Positions 12,001-23,075 are shown, numbered from the stretch's first letter. The stretch is DNA of 64,000 nt from Coffea arabica (GCF_036785885.1 NC_092312.1:14092001-14156000); one strand, 5' to 3'. Notes: generated by a model not told the origin, from the sequence alone. A program made the numbers and translations.

Positions 12001-13285
12001 AAAGCCGTCATCAGGTTCCAAGCAACTAATCAAGGTTTGTTTTCATGTTCTTGAGCTGAATTCTAAATAAATATAGCAATTTTTTTTTTGGTTTTTTGTT
12101 TTTGTTTTTGTTTTTGTTTTTGTTTGTGTTTTATTTTTTTCACAACCAATTAACCTATTTTAGGCCATATTATGTTATACTTTAACTCCTATGTAAGCAC
12201 AAAACGTACAAACCTGGGATTTCCATTCCACAACCATGTCTAAAATTAGGGTAAATTATGCATAATTTCCCCATACTTTTCCAAAATACTATATGACCCT
12301 CCTAAGGTTTTAAAATATCTATATAACTTCCCTGTAGTTTAATTTATATAAAGTGGAAAATAGATCAAAATCATCTCCCATTATGGCGATTGATCGAGAC
12401 GTACTTGAAAAGGGGGTGAAATGAAATTATAATATTCACTAAATCCTTTATAAATTTGCATAAATATCTACTTAATTTTCTTATGATTTTGCATGAATCC
12501 ACTTAATTCCCTGTATAGTTTTATATAAAGTGGTTACATTTTAGCCAATTCAATTAAATAAGGACATACATTATGGAGATTGTATTCGGTCAAATTGTCC
12601 CTTCACATAAAACCCCAAGTGTGTTACGTGAATATTTAAACCATAAGATCTAGTGTCATGTTGTGTCATACAAAAGCATAAGGGGGTTATAATTAATGCA
12701 TCCCTAAAATTATGTAAAAAGTTTCAGCTGGTGTGTTTTTGTAGACCTCTTGTTGGTTTTCTCTCTAGACTCTGTAGTTATGCCCGATTGCTAATTTGAG
12801 TGATTTTCAGTTTACAAAAGGCGTCACAAGATTAAGCGATAGGTACCCAAAGCTTTTTGCTTACCTCAACAGGCGGCCCCCAAAAAAAAAAAAAAGAAGA
12901 AAGTTCCACGCATTTGAGCGATTAAAAATGAAATCAGAGGGTTTTTGTGGACTGCCAGCTGAAGAGTTCTGACTTCTGGGGAATGTGTGCAGATGGTATT
13001 AGAGCTCTATTGCCGGAGGAGCGTAGCAGTTTCAAAAATGAATCGGGAAGTTAATTTGGAACGAGGATTTGATCAGATTACATTTTGCAAGGAGTAATAG
13101 CAGACAATTCAAGGAGAAAGTGCTTAGATTACAGGACAAGATGGAACAGTTTATTAATGTTGTCTAATCTGTAATGCTGTACTGTTGTTTAAAAAATTAC
13201 TTTTACTTAAAAGGAAAATACTACGGTATTAATTTTCAATTTTCCTTCTACTTTTGTTCCTTACTCATATTTGATCTCCGTACAT

Positions 13286-13332
<47 letters not shown>

Positions 13333-13435
13333 TACTCTTTTAGTCCTTTTAAGTAAGAAAAAGTTTGAGTGTTTTTGGCTCTAATCAGAACTATGGATCA
13401 AGGCATGCATCCAAGACTATAAGTTATTTGTAAAT
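12001..13435. other. intergenic stretch between MIR399 copies
   Basis: No gene recognised. It contains a (TTTTTG)n run near 12085-12125, loosely repeated AT-rich segments at 12250-12700 that look like a decayed repeat, and an (AT)n microsatellite at 13289-13330. Confidence 0.5.
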
Positions 13436-13439
13436 GTTT

Positions 13440-13560
13440 TTATAAATAACCCACCAATATAGCAGTTAACTTTCATATCAATAGTAAAATTCAAACACAC
13501 GATCTTTATGAAAAAATAGTACATCCTTACCAACTGAAACAATATGTATTAGCCTCTTTT
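13440..13560 (-). repeat. possible tRNA-derived SINE remnant
   Basis: On the minus strand a TCAGTTGGTAAGG segment (A-box like) is followed about 35 nt later by GTGTGTTTGAATTTT (B-box like), the order and spacing of a Pol III promoter in plant SINEs. No clear duplication was found. Confidence 0.3.
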
Positions 13561-13682
13561 GGTCCATGAAAAGTAAGAGAATAACTACTTTAGTTGGATT
13601 AACAGTTAATAAAAGTAAATATCAACTTGAGCATTTTACTTCACTTTTCCAAAAAAAAAAAAAAAATCCCTAAGTTTAGCCT

Positions 13683-13773
13683 TCTATTAACCAATGATCT
13701 TTAGTTCAGTGGTACAAAGTCTCCACGGCTGTGAAATCTCAAATTTGAGGACTTTAAAAAAAAAAAAAAAAGA
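13683..13773 (+). repeat. possible SINE remnant with A tail
   Basis: TAGTTCAGTGGTACA (A-box like) precedes CTCAAATTTGAGG (weak B-box like), and the unit ends in a 15-base A run. This fits a small tRNA-derived SINE, but both boxes are degenerate. Confidence 0.28.
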
Positions 13774-14949
13774 AAAGAGAACATTCCTCTTAACAGAAGT
13801 CCTTAACTAATACTTAGCGTCTCTCCTTAAAAAGTTCATTGGGTACCGGTTAGTAAATAACAAAAATAAGCAGAGAAAATATGATATCGCAATGAAGAAT
13901 ATCATTGTCTAATGTACTTGAATGTGGGAAGGTTCCAAATGTTACACATTTATATCAAAGGTAATTCATTTTGTACTTCTAATTAATATGGCACAGTTTG
14001 CATTGAAAGATTGTTAACATGGTCACTTTCCTGAAGCAAAGAAAATTCATTATATTTTCTTGTCAAATAAATGTTGTCAATCATCAAACTATAGACATAT
14101 TTGCAATGAATTTTAACAGCTTAGAATGATAGAAATCAAGTTATACTCGATATATAGTTTGAGCATGAGTCATTGTAGGTGCTCCTTGGTGGATCTTTTA
14201 TTATCCGAACAACAATTTTCAGATCTATTGTTGTGAAAACCGTTCTTGGTATAGTCTATTCGTGCTTTCTATACTTACAAATCATCAGAGGAATGTACAT
14301 TAAAAAAAAAAAAAAAGTCACCTAAAGTATCAATCTAGAATAATGACTAATATAATTACCAGTTTTCATAAACAAAAACTAAAGTTGCAAAAGCCATTTT
14401 CTGAGAAAAAAATTATCCCTTATTTGTAGTCAAATATTTGAGGACATCAGTCAATTTCTTCGACAATACAATCTGTTCTTATTAGCATGAGTAGTTTTGA
14501 AGATAATCCGTAAGGTATGTTTTGTGTCAAAATATTCTTAGCAGAAGAAATCTGGTACATTTTATGTCAAGTTTATATAGAGGCAAACAAGCTGGAAAAG
14601 GCCAAACATGAAAATATAGTAATAGAGGTAAAATCAATAATACTACATTGATCTCTGGACTTCTGCAGCATGTCTTTTGAGATGACTTTCACTATGCTTG
14701 TTGTGCGAGTTTCAGCTTGCAAAATTCAGCTGCTCTGAAGGTGAACTGGCCAGCTAACAAAGCTCCAAAAGAAGGGTGATGGAGATTAATTAAATAGCAA
14801 TATTTAACAATCATAACCAAAGATCAGATAAACAAACAAAGCAAAGACCCATCAAAAGAAGAAATGATAAAAGAAGCCAAAATATGCAATTTGGGAACTG
14901 AAGAAATTAATAAGCTGCTGTGGAGTATTTCTGTTTTCGTGCTGTGTTG

Positions 14950-15042
14950 CAACACAATTACTGAGCAAATCTCCCTTGGCAGACAAACCTACAACATTCT
15001 GAATAAGCTCATCTGCCAAGGGAGATTTGCACAATAATTCAT
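14950..15042 (-). ncRNA. MIR399: MIR399-like precursor, copy 2 (seed-variant)
   Basis: A hairpin in which CAAATCTCCCTTGGCAGA pairs with TCTGCCAAGGGAGATTTG. Minus orientation is preferred: a TATAAATA box lies just upstream on that strand, and the minus 3' arm (14981-14961) begins TGCCAAGGGAGATTTG and ends CTCAG, closer to miR399 than the plus reading. Position 7 is G instead of the family's A, and the opposite arm carries the matching C, so the duplex is kept. No P1BS site is visible within about 500 bp upstream. It could be a diverged functional miR399 or a copy losing function. Confidence 0.7.
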
Positions 15043-15090
15043 CTGCAGTTCTAGAAAAGCATTATGGCCTAGATAACCCTTCCACACCAA

Positions 15091-15098
15091 CTATTTAT
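15091..15098 (-). promoter_or_regulatory. TATA box of MIR399-like copy 2
   Basis: The minus strand reads GTATAAATAGTTGG here, about 50 bp upstream of the hairpin. It is the main evidence for minus-strand transcription of copy 2. Confidence 0.55.
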
Positions 15099-15607
15099 AC
15101 AATTTAGAGGCGGTCTTGATTGAAAGAGACGGGTGTCAGATGGAACAATCACTCGAAGAAATTTAGCTGGTTTATTCCCTTACAAATGAGACTTCGTACA
15201 TACTAGATAAGGGCCATAAGGCGTGTCCTTTGCGTAGCTCATGGGTCATTGCACAATGGGGCCAAAACAGAATACAAATGGAAGGATAAAATTGACTTTT
15301 GATAAAGAACCTAAGGTTCAATCTCAAATCAGTCCTTGCAGGTGGAATCATGCATCAACATCTTATTTGTTTGGCATAAAATCCTCGAAAAATCAATGGG
15401 GAATTTTTTTTTGTCTCTTTAACATTTTTTATCGGACAGCTGCATTATTAGGATAATATCAGCACAAACTCTCCAGGCAAGTCCATATTGAACCAGCCGG
15501 ACCCCTTACAGGTTTTGATCACTATATTTTAATCTGCATGTGTAGAGCATCAAAGCTTTACAAAGCCCCCTTTTTTTCGTTAATCATATCTGCCAATTCC
15601 TCTGAAG

Positions 15608-17894
15608 TGTTAGGAAATTGGCTTAATTTTTTTAGTCAAGATTCCTATTTGATGTGAGAAGTAACTAGTTTACTAATTGGATTTAGTTACTTGAAGTAGT
15701 AGTCAAGTAAAGCCCTATTTAGTTAGAATTAGATGTTATTTTCTACTTTATATGAGTTTAGGAAATAGTATTGGTTTCCAATTGTTATTTGATTTTTTGA
15801 CAGTAATGTTCTCTATAAATAGATAGATTGGCATATTACAGAGACACACAAGGAGACACAAGGGGTATCATGTAGCCTTATATATGGGGTGTAAGAGAAG
15901 GTTCTTGAAAGATGAGAGATGGTATACAAGGGTTGGGTTTGGGGTCAAGTTGTATTCTTGTATAGAGTTTTCCTCTCATAATAAAGAACATGTTTCTCTC
16001 CGTGGACGTAGGCTCAATGGTGGAGTCGAACCACGTTAAATATTGTGTGTCGTTTATCTTTCATGTTTGTGGCTTATTTGCCATGAGTTACTCATGGGCA
16101 AGTGGACTCTTTTCAGAGTTGGACCGATGAAAATTCTCTTGTTGATGGTGGATCGAAGTGCCAAGAAATTTGGTTGGTGTTGGACCAGGTGTGCCATAGG
16201 TTTGGCAGGGGGTCCGGTTGATGTTAGATTAAGGAGTCAAGGGTTGGCAAGGGTCCAAAATATAATTTGGATGTTGAAGAAGAGTGGGTCCATATTTGGG
16301 AGAAGATGTGGCTTTGGTGATAAAGGTGGGCTTGCATTGAGTATTAAAGTGGGCTCGAAAAAGGATTTGTAAATTTGAGTTTAATGTGGGGGTTACTTAT
16401 GAAGGGGAAGATTTGTTAGGTTCATGAGTAAAGGGTTGTATCCCACATTGGTCCAAGAGATGGAGACAGAGCGGTAAATATGTAAGTAAGAACCCAAAAC
16501 CTAACAGCTTAAGCTTTTGGGTCAGAGTTGGATTTCGGACTTATATATTAGGCTCTTTAGTGGACTCTCTCGAGATGTTTCTCCCTAGCAAGTGGTATCA
16601 GAGCTTGGTTGTGAGACTGGGCTGCTCAAGGTTCGTAGTTGGATCCTAATTAACTATTGAGATCAAGTGGATTGGTAACTGTTACCAATTGAATAATTTA
16701 ATGAGTGGTATCCTTATTTCAATGGCTTGACAAAAAGCATTGATGGTGAAGGATGGGAAGTCAAAAAGAATGAAAATACTTGACGGTAAATCTAGACAGG
16801 TAATTCAAGAGTCAAGGAAAAAGTGGAGTCTAATTTTGATTTTGGACGTGAATCGATGGAGACTTTCTCACACCTCCAACGGTTGATATTTCATCTCGGT
16901 GGATTTTAGATTTTGGTTATGTTCTTTGGGTGGTGTGGCACATGTCTCAAAGAAACAAAGAAATCTAATTTCCATACGCCAGAAGACTCTGATAGTTACG
17001 AATTTTTCGTTTCAGGTGGAGTCTTGAAAACCATACATGGCGAGACAGTCCTGAGAATGGGAAGAAGTACGGTGATTTTACCACTTGGTTGCCTCAATGG
17101 TTAGGGTAAGAGCTCATAGAAGAGGATCCCGGATTGCAAGTGGTGGTGAGAAAAAATCTTGCAAAGGGAGATGGTGAATTGAAACACCTTCTCACGAGTC
17201 AACTGGAGGTTGGACTCAGGGTAACTACACATGTTCATTTGCCGATTGAATCAATTTGGTGTCAAAACTGTATTGATTTGGGTGTGTAGTTTGGTACCAT
17301 ATTATTTGGTAGTTGAAGGCAAATGGTTGTTAAAAGAAATTTTTGCCAAGATGGAGATTTGTTAGGAAATTGGCTTAATTTCTTTTAGTCAAAATTCTTA
17401 TTTTGTGTGGGAAGTAACTAATTTCCTAATTGGATTTAGTTACTTGAAATAGTAGTCAAGTAAAGCCTTATTTAGCTAGAATTAGATGCTATTTTCTACT
17501 CTATATGAGTTTAGAAAAAAGTATTGGTTTCCAATTGTTATTTGATTTTTTGACAGTAATGTTCTCTATAAATAGGTAGATTGACATACTACAGAGACAC
17601 ACAAGGATACACAAGGGGCATCATGTAGCCTTACACATGGGGTGTGAGAGAGGGTTCTTGAGAGATGAGAGATGGTATACAAGAGTTGGGTTTGGGTTCA
17701 AGTTGTATTCTTGTATAGGGGTTTCCTCTCATAATAAAGAACAGGTTTCTCTCCGTGGACATAGGCTCAATGGTGGGGTCGAATCACGTTAAATATTGTG
17801 TGTCGTTTATCTTTCATGCTTGTGGCTTATTTGCTATTAAATTATTATGCATTTGATATCTCAATGTTATTTATTCCGCGTTTGGATCCTAACA
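15608..17894 (+). mobile_element. non-autonomous Copia-like LTR retrotransposon with TSD
   Basis: Direct repeats begin TGTTAGGAAATTGG at 15608 and 17360. The 3' LTR ends ...GGATCCTAACA at 17894. A perfect 5-bp duplication TGAAG flanks the element (15603-15607, 17895-17899). The 5' LTR matches for 474 bp to 16081 and lacks the last 60 bp of the 3' LTR (17360-17894, 535 bp). Both contain a CTATAAATAG promoter box and AATAAAGAAC. A GA-rich polypurine stretch precedes the 3' LTR. The interior codes for no gag or pol, so the element would depend on other elements for movement. The interior carries a second LTR-like segment and a primer site, listed separately. Confidence 0.85.
16414..16604 (+). 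mobile_element. inner LTR-like segment followed by tRNA-Met primer site
   Basis: The segment 16414-16590 begins TGTTAGG after a purine-rich GAAGGGGAAGATT and ends CTAGCA. It is followed by TGGTATCAGAGC at 16593-16604, the classic initiator-tRNA-Met primer binding site of plant LTR retrotransposons. Its sequence differs from the outer LTRs, so the interior looks chimeric or nested. Confidence 0.65.
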
Positions 17895-18274
17895 TGAAGA
17901 ACACTTCATTCTGTGTAATAAAGGACCATTTTTTCAGAAATAGATTTGAAAACAAGTGGTCCTATGAGTCACCTGTCGCATTTCAAGTTAATTTCTTAAA
18001 TGGGATGTTTCTACTTTCTACAGATGAAATATAATTCTCTAAAAAGGATGAATAGGCGGCTTATCTTTGAATGAAGACCTTTCTTGAAGGCATTTTGGAA
18101 ATTTTTCAAGATAGAAAACAATGGCTCAAAAGAAAGAAGATACAACAGTATGTTCTCCTAATATTTGTCCCATATTTCTCAAAAATATAAGTTTTTGTGG
18201 TTCCGATGGGATAAGTCGGGACTGAGTTGTCTTTCTCCACAAAATAAATGTGCATGCATATATGCTGTAGGCAT

Positions 18275-18853
18275 TAGTGGCAGAGCCAGGATTTGGCATT
18301 AGAAGGGAGCAAATTTGAAGATAAAAGAACACATATAAGTTGTTTTAAAATGCAGAATTTGTAGCTTTGTTTTAACTCCAAAGAATCTTAATTGAGAAGT
18401 AAAAGTTCTAGTTTTAAGTTTTTATTACTACAAATGATGGCTTCAAATATAAGCCAAATTGAATTACATTGAGTGCTTTTTTTAGACGTGAAGTGAAAAT
18501 GTACAAATACTACACTTAGAATACAATACTACATATGGAAGAATAGAGATTAAAACTATGCCGTATTAATGCTACATACTGTTAAAACAATAAACTAATC
18601 TTCTATTGACACATAATAACAAGAAGAACTATAAAAATCAATCAAACATAAATTTAAAGAATAGAAGGACCATGAAATTTTAGAGGAAAAAGTCAAGTCG
18701 AGAGGGACGGGAGAGCTGAACAAAATTTTGGATGGAGGGGGCTAAAATAAGGACTTGACATCAAATTCTATTAAATATTATAGGTAAAAGTGCAATTCTT
18801 CAGAAGTTAGGGGAGGCGACATCTCCTGCTGGTCACCCCCTCCCTCCGCCACT
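18275..18853. mobile_element. TIR element with 9-bp duplication
   Basis: A 579 bp segment. The left end TAGTGGCAGAGCCAGGATTT faces an inverted right end CCCTCCGCCACT. Flanks TGTAGGCAT (18266-18274) and TGCAGGCAT (18854-18862) match at 8 of 9. Non-coding. The 9-bp duplication suggests a Mutator-type element. Confidence 0.65.
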
Positions 18854-18862
18854 TGCAGGCAT

Positions 18863-19503
18863 CTTGAAGCCTAAAAAGTAAAGAAATGGAAAATAAGATC
18901 ATAAGAGATAGGAACAAAATAATTTTTTAAGCCATAGGAGAAAGGAAATAATTACCATTGTAAAATTAATACGCAAAATTACTGAAAACCATGCAGTAAG
19001 TGAGAAAACTAATAAAGGGTTTTGTCTATTTATTGTTAACGGCATTAATCATACATTATCTATGTCCATTATGTACCAAAAGTAGTGTACTTGGCACATG
19101 ACTTAATACATTTACAAAATTGAAGCCTTTAACAATAAATGAATATAAATTTACTTTCATTAATCTGTCCACTTACGTACTATGCTCTTTTCAGTTATCT
19201 ATCTAATGTTTGTATGTGTGTGTATACATCTATCTATCTATCTATATATGTATATATATGCTTGTGAAAGATGGACATGGAAGGTGTTTTTCCTAATGCA
19301 TACCAGCTCTCGTATATGAATAGAGACGTATAATGTGTGTACCAGCTCTCATTTCATGAAGATATTTATCAATAGATACGTATAACGTGTGTACAAACTC
19401 TGATTTAAACCAAAAAAAAACCTAGAGAAGAATGTATGAAAGGGGGACCATGAGGGCAACAGCAGAAAGTTGAAGAATTTCCTGGATGGAGGCATTGTTC
19501 ATA
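18863..19503. other. intergenic stretch before MIR399 copy 3
   Basis: No gene recognised. It has TATC/TATA-rich simple sequence near 19220-19260 and a repeated phrase around 'accagctctc' near 19302 and 19342. Confidence 0.45.
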
Positions 19504-19533
19504 GCATATACCAATTTATTTCAAAGAATATCC
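19504..19533 (+). promoter_or_regulatory. two P1BS sites upstream of MIR399 copy 3
   Basis: GCATATAC at 19504-19511 and GAATATCC at 19526-19533 both fit GNATATNC. They lie about 100-130 bp before the hairpin; a weak AAATAAATT TATA-like stretch follows near 19557. The arrangement repeats that of copies 1 and 4. Confidence 0.7.
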
Positions 19534-19634
19534 ATTAAAATGTGCGAATAGTTTGAAAAATAAATTGGCGAATCGGCACTCCAATCTACAGGCAGCACGG
19601 AAGATGCAAAAAAGGTTCAAATTAAGATCAAACT

Positions 19635-19748
19635 GTAGAGACGAATGTCAGGGCCGTTCTCCTTTGGCAGAAATGCTTCAGCTTATAGAAATGAATGGAG
19701 ATGGTGTTTCTGCCAAAGGAGAATTGCCCTGCCATTCTGGATCTCTAC
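19635..19748 (+). ncRNA. MIR399: MIR399 precursor, copy 3 (canonical)
   Basis: A hairpin of about 114 nt. GTAGAGA pairs with TCTCTAC at the base, GAATG with CATTC, CAGGGC with GCCCTG, and a 17-bp perfect stem joins TTCTCCTTTGGCAGAAA to TTTCTGCCAAAGGAGAA. The mature miR399 is on the 3' arm at 19711-19731, starting TGCCAAAGGAGAATTG and ending CCCTG, identical to my recollection of a canonical family form. The star lies at about 19651-19671. It should target PHO2 under phosphate starvation. This is the best preserved hairpin in the cluster. Confidence 0.95.
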
Positions 19749-19967
19749 CATTTTTTCGAAGAGCCAAAAGCCCTTTGAGTGGCACGGCTACTCACCGTTT
19801 TTTTCCTTGTATATATATATATACATTCTTTTTTTTTCCGGTTCGGTGTATTTGTACTCTTGTTTTCTCAAAAATTTTTTATGTTACAGCTTGTAATACC
19901 ACAGGTTAAGCAAGTCAAGTGGTGTAATAGCAGCAAAGGGCTATTAATAGCGTCAGCTTTGAAGTGA

Positions 19968-20852
19968 CCTGTACAACATTTACATGCATGTAAGAAAGTT
20001 TACCAGTGAAGGCAGCAGATCCATTGCAATCATGAAATTGTAGGGTTTCGTAGCCAATTCTCAGATGCAAATAGGCCAGAAGAACTTCCAATTTCCAACT
20101 TTGAGGATAGAAATGGAGTACAATTAGCTTTTTGAATTGTACATTCTTCAGTTCGATATTACTCTGAAAATTTGTTGCATGAATTTGATGAGATGGTAAG
20201 CTGTTTGGTTTTTGTGTTAAAAACTGTTCTAAGCTTAATATATCTTGTACTGTTGTCTTATTTTATTTTTATTTTTTGGATAGGGGTGAAATATTTAAGA
20301 AGCGGAGAGGGAAAGGGAAAAACTAAACTCAAGACAATTTCTGAAATTTCAGCTTTAATTATTAGATCAAAACTTTCTCGGCAACGTAACATGTACTTGA
20401 ATATGTTCAAGAAATTATTAAAATGAATAAATAAGAATCGTTTTGGGATGATTGGACCTCATGCAGTGATCTTACTTTTGTTTTGATAAAGCCATAATAT
20501 CTGATGATCGATTTTGCAAGACTTTCCTATAGTTGGAATTATTATGAAAAATAATCATAAATCACATAAACCAGGATTCGTTGTCTTGTTCGTTAATCAA
20601 CAAGTAGGAATCGCAGTCTTATAGACATAGTTGGTCCCTCTATTACCACCAGGCCACTTCGAGTTAAAGGCAGGTTTTGTTTTAAAAGAAAAAAGAGTGA
20701 GGAAATAAAATATGAAGAGAAAATTGCACCAATCATCCCCTACATATTATTGATATGAAAATTTAATCCTGAGTCCCTCAGGATTAAAATGAATGATTTT
20801 AATCCCTAAAAAATAATAAAGAAATGTTCACTTTTGGTTCTTCATCTTCAAG
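19968..20852. other. intergenic stretch, no gene recognised
   Basis: AT-rich sequence downstream of MIR399 copy 3. The short open frame at 20172-20426 has no recognisable domain. Confidence 0.45.
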
Positions 20853-20991
20853 GACCCATCACTGATTAGCTTTTTAAGAGCAAATTTGGCAACTCACTTA
20901 ATGTTGACCTAATTTCTTAATTCACCATTTTTTTAGGGCAACATTAAGTGAGTTGCCAAATTTACCCCTAAAAATCATTTCATGATGGGTC
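20853..20991. repeat. 139-nt imperfect hairpin with 25-bp perfect stem
   Basis: The arms at 20882-20906 and 20939-20963 are perfectly complementary over 25 bp (AAATTTGGCAACTCACTTAA...), separated by 32 nt. Outer arms GACCCATCA (20853-20861) and TGATGGGTC (20983-20991) also pair. It may be a foldback MITE core or a small-RNA hairpin; I recognise no known miRNA. Confidence 0.8.
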
Positions 20992-22305
20992 TATGGTCTA
21001 TTCCGACTAAAATTTGATTGAAAAATTGTGCTCTTTTTTATTTGTTAGGGGCCATTTCAAAGCAAAAAATCTTAATTCATCCGATCTATCTTCCTATCAG
21101 TAACTTTGAGCCTCTTTTATTTGTTTGTTTACTTATTAATTTTGATAACAACAGATGCTTGAAAGATTGACTGAACCCAAATATTTTTTTACCACTAAAG
21201 AGAAAAAGGAAATGAAAACCTTAAGATGCAAACATTTGCTCCAAAATATAAGAGATTCCTTTGCTTTCAATATACATAATTAGGCCAGGCCTAGCCAAGG
21301 CTCATCCACCGTTGTGGCCTGGAACTGAAGACCTTACAAAAGACCTTACAAATCACCCGTTCCGGCCTCGTTTGGTACTCTCTAAGTTCTTCTTCTGTGT
21401 CTCTGCTGTGTTTTTTCGTCAGCAGCAGCCCGACTGATTATGGGCTTGTTCAAATCTATTGTTTTCTTTTAGCGTGGCAAGGTTCTTTTCCCCTGTGGAT
21501 TTTTTTTGGAGGCATCCCCTGTTGATTGGAAGAAAGACGCAGGATGATTTAAGGGCAATCACCCAATGATTTGCCCCATAATTGTACATGTTATTACCTT
21601 ATTATCAATGATAACACCAATTTTGTATCCCAAAAAAAAAAAAGCACTAGGTGAAGCAAAATTTTAATTTTAACCTGCTGTTTTTTTATTTTGAAAACTA
21701 GCAGGGGAAGGGTAGGATTCAAGGAGTGGGGAGGAGGGGAGATTGGAACCTATTCAAGTTTACATATTTAATTTAAGTATTGAAGCCATCAATACCAAAT
21801 TAAGTATATGTGTAAAGCTGCTATTCAAAAGGCAAAAAAAAGTATAAAGCTGAAATATTTGGAAGTGTAGCTGAATTAACTTGATTATTACACTGACTGG
21901 TAAGGCTTGGATTAAGTGTTACTAATATTGTGCTTGAAGTTTTCGATATTTGGTTACGTACCACGAAAAGTTTTTGACTGTACTTACATGCACATATCTA
22001 ATAATGTTTAAAAAAAAAAATAGTAACCCTTTAAATTTCGTATAATTTTTTACTCTAATTTCATTTGTTTCTCTAATCCTAATAATTTCACGCAGACCTA
22101 TGAATAAAACTGCAATCAAGACCATGCAAAGGTAATGCATGTACTAGAGTTTAGAGGCTGAATATGTCAATACCTACAGATGTTGAAATATTCCAACTCC
22201 AATATATAAAATTTAAGTAATCAATCGTTTTTTTAGGTGACGGTCTAACTGTGATTCTAATTAAAATATACTTTAATTTGGGACTAATCTACCTCCCAAG
22301 ATATT
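20992..22305. other. intergenic stretch, no gene recognised
   Basis: AT-rich with short A/T runs. No coding, RNA or clear transposon structure is seen. Confidence 0.45.
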
Positions 22306-22535
22306 CAAGTTCACCCAAAAAAGCGACTTTTTTTTGTCGTATGCTTGTGTTATAGATTAAGCAATCAAATTAAATTGAACAGGTAAACTACTATAAATTT
22401 TAAAAATGTGGGGTGGTACACAAGTTCACCAGAAAAAGGGACTTTTATTATTATTATTTCATGTAATGTTATAGATAAAGCAGTCAAATTGAATTGAACA
22501 GGTGAACCACTATAAATTTTAAAAATGTGGGCTCG
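22306..22535. repeat. tandem duplication, ~115 bp unit x2
   Basis: Units 22306-22420 and 22421-22535 both begin CAAGTTCACC and share the segment ACTATAAATTTTAAAAATGT near their ends. Differences are mostly in a T-rich stretch. Non-coding. Confidence 0.85.
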
Positions 22536-22850
22536 GACAAATAGTATATTGGCCTAATTTGCTAAGCAAATACTCTTTCCGTCCTAAATTGTTTGTTGCA
22601 TTTTAAGATTATAACAAATATTTTGGAACATTTTAAAATAAAAAAAAATGACACTTTCAATGAGACAGATTGAGTATTTCTTATTGGGCAATGGAGTAAA
22701 AAAAAGGGGGGGGGGGGGGAACGAAATAAAACCAATGTGGAACATTGCTCGAGCATGACCGTAACAAAGTACGGAACATGCACGTAGTAAAGAATCTAAA
22801 TTCTGTATTCTAAGACTAATGCAATGTAGTAATTGTGGAAGAAAAACTTT

Positions 22851-22983
22851 CTTCAGAGGAATTGCGGGGCAAATCTCCTTTGGCAGTGGGCACACTTGCA
22901 GAAATACTGAAGCATAGCTAAGATGCAAATGTCACAAGTGGGCTGCCTGCCAAAGGAGTATTTGCCTTGCAATGCAGCTGAAG
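22851..22983 (-). ncRNA. MIR399: MIR399 precursor, copy 4 (miR399d-type)
   Basis: A hairpin of about 133 nt. Read on the minus strand the 3' arm at 22885-22865 begins TGCCAAAGGAGATTTG and ends CCCCG, which matches my recollection of Arabidopsis miR399d. CTTCAG pairs with CTGAAG at the base and ATTGC with GCAAT next to the duplex. The opposite arm (about 22946-22966) has one bulged base. Minus orientation is supported by a TATAAATA box and two P1BS sites immediately upstream on that strand. Expected target: PHO2. Confidence 0.95.
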
Positions 22984-23022
22984 CCTGAAGCTGGCTTGCA
23001 TTCCAATTGCTCAGTGACATGA

Positions 23023-23030
23023 TATTTATA
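23023..23030 (-). promoter_or_regulatory. TATA box of MIR399 copy 4
   Basis: TATAAATA on the minus strand, about 40 bp upstream of the hairpin and 15 bp downstream of the nearest P1BS site. Confidence 0.7.
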
Positions 23031-23044
23031 GAGTCAAGCAGCCT

Positions 23045-23075
23045 GGATATGCCATAACAAACAGGGAGCATATCC
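23045..23075 (-). promoter_or_regulatory. two P1BS sites upstream of MIR399 copy 4
   Basis: GGATATGC at 23045-23052 and GCATATCC at 23068-23075 fit GNATATNC (the motif is its own reverse complement). They flank the TATA box on its upstream side, as at copy 1. Confidence 0.75.

Noticed and set aside
17341..17365. TTGCCAAGATGGAGATTTG, resembling miR399
   Set aside because: It has no complementary arm nearby and is the purine-rich stretch directly before the 3' LTR at 17360.
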